Positions 1 to 10,429 of a stretch of DNA of 64,000 nucleotides are shown piece by piece. A program made the position numbers and the translations under genes. Every line of letters begins with the position of its first letter. Positions within the stretch are counted from its first letter, which is position 1. This stretch comes from Sordaria brevicollis. Its lineage: Eukaryota; Ascomycota; Sordariomycetes; Sordariales; Sordariaceae. The notes beneath the pieces were generated by a model, which saw nothing but the letters and a program-made list of their open reading frames with translations, was not told the origin of the DNA and did no database searches. Where the stretch lies: NCBI GenBank assembly GCA_033439795.1, contig JAUTDP010000007.1, positions 1,302,001 through 1,366,000 of the forward strand, given 5' to 3'.

Positions 1-750
1 TATTACGTTAATTATTAAAAGGTTCCTTTAAACGAATATCGCTAAATATATAAGGATAGAGGATATTATTTATAAAATATAATAAGCGAATTCAATTACC
101 TCTATTATTAAAATACGCCTATAAAAGAAGAGAATTGGCGAAAATAAGGGATTTTTTATAATAGAAATTATAATTATAAAGGTAACTAAAGTTTTCTATA
201 AAGGATTCTTCCTTTAGGAAAGCGGCGTATATATTTATAGACCGTTTATTTTTTCGGTTAATATTTAATAATATTTTATTTATTAGGGTATAAAATATTT
301 AAAGAAATTCTATTATAATATTAACGTTTATAAACGCTACGGTAAAAATAAATATAATAAAGACCGCTTTAAAAAAACGAATTATTTATTTAATGAAGAT
401 AAATTGTTAATTTTTTACGCTTTATATAGAAAGTACGGGTATTACGCCTTTAAAAAGAAGGTATACCCTATTTTTAAAAAAATTATTACGAAGGTTATTA
501 TAAAATATACCGAAAAGTTACGTTTATTTACGTATTAAAAAGATTTTAAAAGAAATATTATATTAAAACCGGTAGCGGTAAAGGACGATAAGGATATTAA
601 TTTTTTTAATACCCCCTTTACTATTTATATTATTATTATTCGTAAAAAAGAGTTTAAAAACGGAAATAAAGGCTATACCCGTAAATAAATTAATAAACCT
701 TTTACTAAACCGAAATTAGCGGTTAAAAGCCTAATAAACGCGTTTATAAA
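1..750 (+). pseudogene. LINE ORF1 C-terminal remnant (L1)
   Basis: Decayed Gag-like ORF1 of the LINE, which in this class binds element RNA in the ribonucleoprotein particle. Two CCHC zinc knuckles lie at about 265-375. The cysteines and histidines are mostly changed to tyrosine by G-to-A and C-to-T changes, but the spacing CX2CX4HX4C is still readable by comparison with L3. The frame is broken by TAA and TAG codons. The N-terminal half lies outside the window to the left. Confidence 0.7.
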
Positions 751-754
751 TTTT

Positions 755-3182
755 TAAAATTTAGGTACTTAGAGCGGCGCCGGTTTAATCGCTATTACTA
801 AATTAATTATTTAAAAGGAAAAAATTCCCGCTCCCATTTTATTTATAAGGTTAAAAAATATTCCTTTATAAAGTAATTAATAATTTAATTAAAAATACTT
901 TATTAGAATATAGGGAAATTATATAAAAGAAGGAAATTACTATTCGAATAAGAAGAGACTTATAATATTATAACGATTTAAAAACCGGGTAGGAATTTAA
1001 ATGAAGATATTTATCGTCTACGGGGCGGTAAATATATTAGAATAGATTATTTAAAAAAAGGGAAGGTAATTATTTATATAAATAAGAAATAGAATTTTAA
1101 AGATTTAAATTTCTGTATTAAAAAAGATTAAACCTTTATAACGTTTAAAAATTTAAAAGAATTATTAACTATTTATTTAATTTATTCCCTTATTAAAATA
1201 TATAAAATACTGGAATATAAATAGGAATCTCCTTTCTTTAAATTCTTTGAAAAAAAACCTTTAATAAAATATTAAATTATAACCGTCGGGGACTTTAACC
1301 TCTATTATCCTAATTAGGATTTAGAAAATAAAATTAACCTAAAAGCCGAAAAACTCCTTATATAAATATAATGGTAATATATACGGCTTATTACCCTTAA
1401 AAGGGAATTAATTTATATAAATAATATAATATAGGAAAAGAGAAATAGAATAATCGATTACGTATAAATAATATTAAAAGTCGAAACCGAATATTAAGGG
1501 GCGTAATAATACGAATAAACCGGTTCGGATTATTATTTTTAAAAAATTTAAATCTATACTAGAAAAAAGGTTAAGAAAACGGAAATAGAAGAAAATTATA
1601 ATTAAAATTTAATAAACGCGGAAAAAGTATAAGAAGCGGTATTATAACGGATTTCAGTCCCGGCGAAAATTAATACAAAAAAGGAATTAAAATTTATATT
1701 TAATAAATTTAATAGAAAATTTATAAATATAGTGGAAGAATTCGTTTTATATTAAAAGAAAAATCGAAGGAGAAAAACGAAATAATAAATACTAAAATAT
1801 AAAATAGCGACGAAAAATGTAAAGCGGAAATAATAAAAATAATATAGGGAAAGGATATTTTCGAATTGGGTAAAATTTATAAAAATATTAATAAAAAAAA
1901 GAAGGATTAATATAAAAATTTAATAAATAATATAGCGAAAAAGCGTTAAAAGGGCGTTAAAAAATTTAAATAAATTTTAAACCCTCGAAAAATAAACTTA
2001 TATTTAAAGCTATTTACTAATAAACCCGCTTAAATTCCCAATTTTCAAATAATATAAAGGAATAGAAGAAATTGAAAATTATAATAATAAAACGAATATT
2101 CTCGCCGAATATTTCTTCCCGAAAGTAAATATCTTTATGGATTATTTACCCGATTAAACCCTTTTATTAAATACCGGCGATTTATTATTTATTAACGAAT
2201 TAATTACCGAAGAAGATATTTAAAAAATTTTATTTCGGATAATTCCGAATATAATACCGGACGTCGATTAATATTCGAATAAATTTTTAAAAATTTATAA
2301 AGAATTATTCCGAAAAATTATAACCGTTTTCGTAATTACGAATTTTCGTCTTAAATATTTCTTATAACGGTTTAAAAACGCGAAAATAATCGTTTTTAAA
2401 AAATTAAGAAAAACCGCCGTATAATAAAAATTAACTAATATATAAAGGCCAATTTTACTATTAAATAATATTAGGAAAATCTTCGAAGCGTTCGTTATTA
2501 AAAGATTTACTTAAGCCGCGGAAAAATTTAACCTTTTATTAAAGGGTTAAATAAATAATCGGGTAAACCGTTCGACCGAATTTATTATTCGTATCGTTAT
2601 AAATATTATATATATAATTTAGAAATTTAAAACCGTTATATCGTTAATACTCTTTAATTTTAAAAGCGTATTTAATAGAATTAATTATAAATAGTTATTA
2701 TATACCCTATAAGAAATACGATTCCTATAATAAATTTTTAAATAAATAGTGAATTTTATTAATAAACGAAGAAATTCCCTTTTTTTCGACGATAAAATAT
2801 CTATTCCCTACGTTATAAAAATTAGAATACTTTAAAGCTCCCCCTTCTCTTTAATTTTTTTTATTTTTTTTATTATTTTATTATATTATAAATTAATTAT
2901 AGTTAAAAATATAATTATAATCGGCTTCGTTAATAATATTAATATTATTACCGTAATAAAAATTACCGAAGAGAATTATAAAATATTTTAAACGGTATAA
3001 AAAATTTATTCTAAATAAGTAAGGGAGAAAAGTATAAAATTTAAAGCGAATAAAACGGAGTTAATATATTTTATACGGACGAGGGTATTAAGAATAGAAA
3101 TTCTTTAATTTGGAAATATTATATTTCGACCGACGGAATCGATAAGATTTTTAAGTATTTAATTAAACCGTAAATTTAATTA
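755..3182 (+). pseudogene. LINE ORF2 endonuclease-reverse transcriptase remnant (L1, part 1)
   Basis: Decayed ORF2 polyprotein. The endonuclease domain shows VGDFNLYYP near 1283-1312 (the GDFN core of APE-type LINE endonucleases, with HH changed to YY) and a GSDYYF motif near 1520-1540 standing for GSDHYP. The reverse transcriptase palm reads GFVNNI near 2922-2940, from an ancestral F-x-D-D catalytic box whose aspartates became asparagine. Just upstream is the decayed GVLQGSP-type motif at about 2825-2850. The frame is cut at 3182 by insertion of L2 and resumes at 22002. No activity is possible. Confidence 0.8.
3168..3182. repeat. Target-site duplication of L2 (left copy)
   Basis: CCGTAAATTTAATTA here pairs with CCGCAAATTCAATTA at 21987-22001; the two differences are C/T. 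The pair brackets L2 together with everything nested in it (3183-21986). Between the L2 5' end (21962) and the right copy are 24 extra bases of unknown origin. Confidence 0.75.
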
Positions 3183-3308
3183 AAAGTAAGATTCTTATTC
3201 CCTAGCTAAATTTATAGTGCTAATATAATATAGAGTCTATTTCCGATTCTCCGTAGGATAAAACCGTAGGCGTTAAATACCCCGGATAAAAACCCCGGCT
3301 ATATTTTT

Positions 3309-3330
3309 CGGCGCGGATTTATCTGCGCCG
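3309..3330 (-). other. 3' stem-loop of LINE (L2)
   Basis: CGGCGCGGA, a four-base loop, then TCTGCGCCG: a nine-pair stem with one wobble. The same hairpin recurs near the 3' end of other copies (21503-21524, 22664-22685, 38736-38757, 49607-49628, 50939-50960, 52047-52068). In LINEs a 3' hairpin can be the recognition site of the reverse transcriptase; that role is inference here. Confidence 0.7.
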
Positions 3331-3349
3331 CTTTTTTAGCGTTTTATAA

Positions 3350-4700
3350 TCGCGGTATATACCTACCGCTAATACGATTAATATCCGTTTTATCCCTTTT
3401 ATTTATTATTATGTTAAAATATTAAATTGTTCCGCTTTTTTAATTTACTATCCTATCCCCTATTTATTACCGCTTTCCGCTTTTTATTCCCCTATTCGTT
3501 TACCCTTCTAATTACTATTAAACCTCTTAATTATTAAACCTTCCTTTATTCCTTCTATCTTTTTCTTCCCCCTATTATAATTATATTTCTATTATAATTT
3601 ATATTAACGTAAAGACCTCTTTCCCCTAAATATAAAAACCCTTTATCCCCTAGGCTTTTTTAAATTTTTCCTTCCTTTAATAATAATAATCGATTTAGAA
3701 TAGCTATTCCCCGTTAAAAATGCGCTAAAACGTTTTATAAAATAATAAAAACCTCTAACGAAAATAAAGGCGAAAATTCGTTTCCTTTTCGCCCTCCTTC
3801 GCTAACCTTTATATTTAATACGGTTAATACTAATATTAAAATTAATTTCGAACGTATTATTAAATATTTTATTAATAATAAATTCTTTTATATATTAGAA
3901 AAAGGGTAAATCTTCCCTCCGTTATATTCTATCCTTATATTAACTTTTTTAAAGCCGTATTTATATTCCCCTATATTTTACTTATACCTTTTAATTAATT
4001 AAAGCCCTTTTTTCTTTCCTAGCCGTCTTAAATTATAATATTTATATAAAGGCTATTATTAAATCGATTTATTATATCCCTAATTACCCGAATAAATTAT
4101 TATTTTTTATATTATTAATATTTCCTATTTTAATTCGTTTTTAAATAAATTTAATTAAACTATTTAATATACTTTAATAATTTCGTATTATATAATTGAT
4201 ATATTTCGCGGCTTTTACGATTTCCGTAATACCTTTTAAAAAAAAATCGTTAATAAAAACCCGATTAATAATAAATTCCGTAATTATTTTATCCGCCTCC
4301 GTATTATTATTAAAGAATTTATTAATATAATTTACCTTCGCTTTATTAATAACGGCTTTATTAATACCCTAAAATAATTTATTCGCTATAGAAAATAATT
4401 AATTAACGATTACCTTTAAAAAAATTATTACGAATTCCTTTTTTTTAATAAAAATAATTTAATCGGCGGTTATATTCTTTTAAATAGTATCCCTTATAAT
4501 AATAGTAATAATTTACCCCGTAACGGTAATAATAATTTACTTCGTAATGGTAGTGGTAGAATTCCCCCGAATAATAGTAATATTTATATACTTTCCCGTA
4601 ATAATTCCCCAATAAAAATCAATTCGCTGGCTATTCGTCCTATTAATCCCGTTCCTATTAATAATAATTAATTCGTTTAGCGTTAATTTATAATTAATAT
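3350..4700 (-). pseudogene. Possible third LINE reading frame, decayed (L2)
   Basis: This is the region between ORF2 and the stem-loop. Read in element sense it gives a long frame interrupted mainly by TAA and TAG, with a strongly basic, glycine-arginine-rich C-terminal end seen best in L8. The opposite strand in mirrored codon register also reads as a protein-like Asn/Gln-rich chain (about 4130-4800), so the coding strand is not settled. No family recognised. Confidence 0.35.
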
Positions 4701-4929
4701 TATATATTAATATATTTATTAATTTAATAAATAGAACCGTCTATTCGCTGATAATAATAAAATATTAAAAGTTTTAATTAATTGTAAAAAGAAATAATAA
4801 TTAAATAGGTTATTGCTTTCGCGCCTTAATAAATTCTTAGTTAAATAGAAATCCTCCCCTGTCTTCGTTCTAATGTATTAGTAAATAAAAGTAAAAAAAA
4901 AGGAAGAAAAGAAAATTAAAAGTAGTAAA

Positions 4930-5613
4930 CGAATTCGCTTCGCCGCTCCTCTTTTAATTCGATTATTAAATAGTATTTATTTAATTATCCTAATTAAAAT
5001 ATTTATAATAGGATTTTTTCGGCCTTAATTTTATCGTTTAAATGAATTTGGAATTATTCCTATATTTATAGCCAATTAATTATTATAAATTATATATTTA
5101 TTATTTAAAGATATTCGAACGTAATATAGTAAAATATTTCCTATCCTAATCCGTATAAATAAATAAAAGTATTAATATTAGAGATTCTCTTTTAAAAAAG
5201 GAAAACTTTAAAGTTAATTACTTTTATTCTTATTTAAATAAAGAGGGAATTCTTTATTTTCGTTAATAAATAATAATCCTTATCGTCTTCCGAAAGTTAA
5301 ATTCTCTTCCGCTTTTTCTTTTTCTAACCGATTATATACCGTTTTATTATAATATTACTAAATTTCGGGTCGAAATTAATAATTATAAATTTATACTACC
5401 GATTTAATTTAATTACTATTATTATTAATTAATAATTATAATACAATACCTATTCTTTCTTTGTAATGTCCTCTAATTATATTTTTTAATCGAAGGTTAA
5501 AAATTCCGGCGGTTATAACGGTTAAGCGGGTACGCCCGTTACCGGAGGCGGTTTTACTATAATCGCTATAAAGTTCTCTATTAGTACTTATTCCTCTGTT
5601 TATTTAATTTTAA
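4930..5613 (-). pseudogene. LINE ORF2 C-terminal domain remnant (L2)
   Basis: C-terminal end of ORF2, read on the minus strand. It includes the cysteine/histidine-rich segment typical of LINE ORF2 ends, at about 5180-5260 (equivalent to L5 34120-34220, where RIPDIDIPIYSYGLGRETFY stands for a C-x-C...H...C pattern). The rest of ORF2 lies beyond MULE-1 at 10430-13300. Confidence 0.65.
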
Positions 5614-5622
5614 TAATATTAT
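5614..5622. repeat. Target-site duplication of MULE-1 (left)
   Basis: TAATATTAT here corresponds to TAATATTAC at 10421-10429. The empty site in copy L6 (about 40900-40925) has one copy. The length is 8 or 9 bp depending on whether the last element base is taken as C or a RIP-changed T. Mutator-like elements usually make 8-11 bp duplications. Confidence 0.75.
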
Positions 5623-5686
5623 GGCATTTATTCCGCGTGCCCTATGGTCCTCTTATTCGTACCCTAATCCTTATCCGTGCCCTAAT
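5623..5686 (+). repeat. Left terminal inverted repeat of MULE-1
   Basis: This 64 bp repeat matches the reverse complement of 10358-10421 apart from about nine transitions. It is followed at once by GGGTTAGGGTTAT (5688-5700), a telomere-repeat-like string that the right end lacks but the MULE-2 terminus shares (46578-46590). Confidence 0.9.
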
Positions 5687-6039
5687 CGGGTTAGGGTTAT
5701 TGGTATAAGTTTTTTTTTACCGAAGTTTTTTATACGTTAATAGCGGTCGTATAAAGTTATTTCTATAGTATATAATGCTAAGATTATTTTACTAATAAAT
5801 CCCCTATTTACTTATTTATACCTTACGTATACGGCCTTTATTAAGGGTATTTACGTATAAGGCGCTTATTGCTTATGCCCTTTATTTCGTATATTATATA
5901 CTTTCTTTTTTTTTTCTTTTTATTTTATAATTGCGCTAACCCTCTAAGTAAAATAGGCTAAATTTAATTATATATATATAAAATTATTTATACGCGTTCT
6001 TAATTAATTATTAACTAATTTTTAAATCGATAGGATAAA

Positions 6040-8100
6040 GAGCGTATTGTATATATCGTTTTTAAGATACCGCCGTGGAATTTTAATCGTTACGATTATG
6101 CGATAGTCGAAGATATTAATAATGATATTATTAATAATATTAATAGTAATAACGACGATTAATAGAATAGTATTTCGGACGACGATATTTTTATTAACGA
6201 AAGTAACGACGTTAATAAGGATAAAAAAGAAGTTTAATTTAAAGTTATTAATTCGTTTAAAAACGAATTTTTCGATTATAGAGATGTAATTCCTAATTTA
6301 TTAAAAGGCGTTATAGCTTTATTAATAATTATCGAAGGCCTTTAAGAAGCGATTAATAAGTAGGCGAAGTATTACGGCTTTATTGTTATTAGAGGGGGAG
6401 GAAGGGGTATAAAGTTTAAAATATTAATTAAAGATTATATTCGCTATTATATTCTATATGATTATTTTAGTAAATTACGCCTATTTACCGCTATTATACA
6501 AAAGATTATTATACGAAAGTATAATTATTAATAGAAGGGAATAGCGAAGAAGATAAATAGTCTTTGGCGTTTTTATTTATATTTTAATAAAGTATATTAA
6601 GCGTATAATTACGGAAGGATATAGTATTTATTAATATATTTATAGTATTATAAAATAAAGTTAAAGGTATTATAGAAGATTAACGATACGTTTAAATTTA
6701 ATGCCGTTCGAATTTAGGAGATTATAACGATGGTTCGTAATGAATTTCTTAGTACGGTATATATGAGATCGGATATATATAATATATATGTATAATTTCG
6801 TCGTTATAATTTCGATGGATATACCCTAATTAGCGTATTAATTAAAATTTTCGATAATAACGATTTTGAATATATTAAGATAATAGACTTAAAAGACTTA
6901 AAACGGTTATTAGGTTTAGTCTTTACTTTCCTAGTTTGTATATAAATGGCCGATATATTTCCCGAAATTATAATTATTGATAATATATATAATATTAATA
7001 GGTTTAATTATCCGTTTTATTAAATGTTAAATCTTTTTTTAATCGGTATTATATTTAATTATATTTTTGGTATTATTAACGACGAGAAGTAAAAAGCTTT
7101 CGATTTTTTGGTTGAAATTACTTTGGAGTTATAATAGCGGTATAAATTGCTAACCCTTTTTATCGTTATTATTAATAAGTTTAAAGAAATGAGATAGGCG
7201 TTAGCTAATATATTTTTAGATATTTAATAGTAATTATACCTTTTTTATATTATTAAGAATATTTTATATAATATTAAAAAAAAGTGGAAAGGTAAAAAAA
7301 GTACTAACGACGATAATGATAATTCGGAAAACGAAGAGGGTAAAGATGATTAGGAGAATTCGGTTATTTTTAATATAGTCGATTATAATATTTATATTTC
7401 TACGCGATTTAGAGAGTTTATTAATTTTATTAAGATAATTAATAATTTATAGAATATTATGGTCATATTTAAATTTATAATATATGCTAAAACCGAATTA
7501 GAGTTTTAGGTAGTATAGGAGAGGTTAAAGAAGGTTTTTGCCGGCTAAATAGCTACCTTTCGATATATTTAGAAGAATTGGCTTTTAATTAAAGAGTAAT
7601 AAGTAATTTATTTTATTAAGAAATATTGGAATTTTAGTATTAAAGTTACGTTATTAATAGAATTTAATAATTTTAACGTTAAAAGCTTTTTATTTAATAG
7701 TAATAATAATATTTATAAATTTGTTTCTATTATTATAAAAATAGTTATAAATTAATATTAAAAGTTTAATAAGAAGGTAATTAAATAGTAAATCCTTTAG
7801 CGGTAGGAGTATTTAAATCGTTAGTACTTTAGTAAATTTTTATTATTAATTAATTATCCTACCTTTAATTTAATTAATTATAAATACTTTTAAATTGAAA
7901 AGTGTAGGTTAATAGATTAGCGCCCGAATCCGTTTACTTTAGGACTATATAACGAAGAGTATAGTATTACTCTTTAATATAAATTATTATATCGTTATAT
8001 TATTTTTAAACGTATAGCGGTAAAGAAGCCTTTTAAGTTTACGTATATTTTACTACGTTGGTATTATAAATAACCTTTAGTATATCCCTTCTACGTTATT
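6040..8100 (+). pseudogene. MULE transposase, decayed (FAR1-like N-terminus, SWIM-like C-terminus)
   Basis: Mostly one frame with many TAA and TAG stops. After an acidic N-terminus comes a FAR1/GCM-type zinc-binding domain: GFIVIRGGGRG near 6380, KYNY for an ancestral KYNC near 6510, then AYNYGRI for AHNHGR near 6600. The DDE core follows. The first Asp sits in IIDNIYNINRFNYPF (6970-7020), the second is changed to Asn in VIINKFKEMR (about 7165-7195), then QLYLFYIIKNI for a C-x-x-H box (7230-7265). A SWIM-like YRYIIFKRI (for C-x-H) lies near 7990-8015. Known MULE transposases cut at the inverted repeats. This one is dead. Confidence 0.82.
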
Positions 8101-9480
8101 TTTTTTACGTTATCCTTTATTATTTAATTAATATTTTTAATATAAAATATTAATGATTTTTACCTTCGCCTTCGAGACCTTCGTATTACGTTTAAAAAAG
8201 GATAAAAGGATATTAAAAATATTATTAAATTTATCCCCGATAAATATATTTTCCCTTCTGCCGATAAAAATTAAAAGAAGAAGATTTTTAAGACCCCTAA
8301 AATTCTTAAAACTCTTAAGAAAGTTACGCTGGCTTTAAAGAAAAAGAAGAAGAATAATATAATTAAACCGATTAAATAGAATAATTTTAATAATTTCCTT
8401 AAATTATAATTGAATATATAAAAGTATAAATTTTATAACGAAATAGACGAGGTAGACGAATTCGCCCTTAATTTTATAAAGAGGAAGAAGAAGAGTAAAG
8501 GGATAATTAAATTAATGTAATACGACGATTTGATTTTAAATTATTAGCCCGATAGCGAAGAGAATAGTAAAGAGGATAATAAAGATAACGAAAATATTAA
8601 AGATAATAAAAAAGAGGATAAAGAGGATAAAGGGGAAATATTTAATTGTATTTATATAGTTATACCCGGCTTTCGTTCGCCCTCTCCTTCCTACCCTTTT
8701 TCTTCTTCTTATTCTTTTTCTCCTTTTTATCCTTCCCTTCCCTATTTTCGTTTACTGTTAATTTTATAATTAGAGGAGGAAATTAGCGAATAAAAGTATA
8801 ATATTAAAAGTAATTAAGTAGTTACTATTATATATTCTTATAAATTTAGCTTTAATCCTTTAAATAAAGTTTTTTTTAACGAGTAGTTAAAGAACCCTTA
8901 GAATAATTTTTGGGGGTTTAAACCCCCTATTTAAATAGAGTGGGCGTTAATACTATTTTTTACGAAGTAGGTTAGCGAATAATAAATTATAAGAAGTAAA
9001 ATTATAGTATTTAAGTAGTATATAGTTTAGGCTTTGCCTAAATAGAAATTAGAGATAATTTTAATATTAAATTTGAATATAAGTAATAAAAAGGCGTTAA
9101 AATTTATATTCAACGTAGAGTTAATCGACTTAGAGATTTATATTGATATTATTAATTTAGTATTAGAATTAGAGTATAAGTTACTACCTCTTTAATTCCT
9201 ACGGTTAAATTTATTGTTATTACCTCTATATTTAAATTCGAATATTGAAGTAATATTAGCTTTAAATATTAAAATAATATTAATAATAGAGATAAAATTG
9301 AAGCGAAGATTAAGATTAGTATTTACGCTAAATTCCTTTCTAAATCTTTTATTATAATAATATAATTCGTTAATTAAATAAATATTTATTCGTAAGAGGG
9401 CCCGTAATAAATAAAAGGATTAAGATAATTAAAATAATTAAAAGTAAATTCTAAAGCAAATTTTAAAAAAGAAAGTTCGA
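8100..9480 (+). pseudogene. Charged extension of the MULE-1 reading frame
   Basis: The transposase frame appears to continue past the SWIM-like motif. It includes a lysine-rich stretch (KKKKKNN near 8340), then an acidic Asp/Glu/Asn/Lys-rich stretch at about 8560-8640, a Ser/Pro/Phe-rich stretch near 8660-8750, and a hydrophobic leucine-rich tail to about 9320. Stops are TAA or TAG. It could be a long transposase tail or a second protein. No domain recognised. Confidence 0.4.
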
Positions 9481-10357
9481 TTTACTTTTTAACCCTTTAA
9501 TACCTAGTTAATCGTAATATATAGTAGCCGTATTAATAAATTTATTTAGAGTTAGTTTTAAGTAAATAATAATTTTTAACGTTATATCGAAATATTATAT
9601 TAAAATATTATATTAAGGATTATAACTTTTTATTTTAGTAAAAATTAATAAAAAAAGGAGGTTCCCCCGTTTTAATTATACGCTCCGTCCGAATCCTTTA
9701 TATTTTAAGCCTAAGCGAAACGTTAATAGGAAATAAGGGATAGCGCGTTATTTATTACGGCGTACGTCCCCCTCTACCTATTATTTATTACCCCCAATAT
9801 TTTTAGTTTATTACTTATAATATATTTTAAATTTATAATTAGTAGAAATAATAAAAAATAATTATATTTAATATAAATATAATTCGAATAAAGGGTTTTT
9901 ACGAATTTATAATACTAATAGCGGCTATTATTCGTTAATAATAAACCGCTATACTATAGGCGTCTTTATAATACCCCTTTCGGGGTTAATAATAATCGAA
10001 GTAATATTTAGTATTTATAAGAGCGTTAGGGGCGTTTAAAGGAGATTGAACGTATTTTAATATTATTTACGGTAATAATAATATAATATAATTGTAGTTG
10101 TAATTGTAATTTAGAAGTTTTCCTAGGGGAAGGGGATAAGGTTAGTGATATTATTTTTGGTATTATTATTTTAATAGCCCGTGCGCGCTCGACGGGTAAG
10201 AATATAAGATTTCGTAAAATATATATAATCTTATAGAGAATTATATATAAAGTTAAGTTATTTAGCGAAATTTTCAATTTTCCGAATGCGAGTAATACGT
10301 TGGAAATTTCTATATTAATTATAAAATATATTAAAGTTTTATGCTAAGATTTGAAAT
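9480..10357. other. MULE-1 subterminal region without a gene
   Basis: Between the decayed transposase frame and the right inverted repeat I see no convincing coding frame. A minus-strand open stretch at 10026-10277 is compositionally simple (Ile/Leu-rich) and is not supported as a gene. Confidence 0.5.
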
Positions 10358-10421
10358 ATTGGGGCACGGATAGGGATTGGGGTACGAGTAAGAGGACTAT
10401 GGGGTACGCGGAGTAAATGCT
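10358..10421 (-). repeat. Right terminal inverted repeat of MULE-1
   Basis: Reverse complement of the left repeat with about nine transition differences, for example GGGGTACG here against CGTACCCT at the left. The element ends with AAATGC(T), mirroring GGCATTT at the left. Confidence 0.9.
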
Positions 10422-10429
10422 AATATTAC

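Larger units (their letters stand above)
1..3182 (+). mobile_element. LINE copy L1, segment 1 of 3
   Basis: This is an internal piece of the Tad1-like LINE family, entering the window within ORF1 (equivalent to about 15570 in full-length copy L3) and ending inside the reverse transcriptase region of ORF2. The element continues at 22002-22172 and 36161-38882, separated by insertions of L2 and L5. The join is shown by the duplicated target CCGTAAATTTAATTA at 3168-3182, repeated with two C/T differences at 21987-22001. The CCG in it is specific to this copy, which supports the assignment. Confidence 0.85.
3183..5622 (-). mobile_element. LINE copy L2, segment 1 of 3 (3' part)
   Basis: Reverse-complement 3' portion of a full-length LINE. 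It begins with the element's 3' tail (read here as AAAGTAAGATTC) and runs back through the stem-loop, the ORF3 region and the C-terminal part of ORF2. It is split at 5614-5622 by MULE-1 and continues at 10422-14657 and 21672-21962. The three segments sum to about 6.96 kb, matching uninterrupted copies L4 and L10. Confidence 0.85.
5623..10421 (+). mobile_element. MULE-1, Mutator-like DNA transposon
   Basis: About 4.8 kb element inserted in L2. Its 64 bp terminal inverted repeats begin GGCATTTATTCCGCG at the left and, reverse-complemented, AGCATTTACTCCGCG at the right. They differ at about nine positions, all C/T or G/A. The element carries a decayed transposase on the plus strand (about 6040-8100), with a charged extension to about 9480, and no recognisable gene from there to the right repeat. 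A related but diverged terminus occurs at 46655. RIP is clear but somewhat lighter than in the LINEs. Confidence 0.9.

Noticed and set aside
5685..5700. Possible interstitial telomere or telomere-proximal site
   Set aside because: Only two TTAGGG-type units, and the same string is part of both MULE ends, so it is an element motif and not a telomere.
8153..8338. Plus-strand open frame of 61 codons
   Set aside because: It lies inside the MULE-1 reading frame but in another register and is low-complexity Leu/Lys.
10026..10277. Minus-strand open frame of 83 codons
   Set aside because: Simple Ile/Leu-rich sequence in MULE-1 subterminal DNA with no domain.
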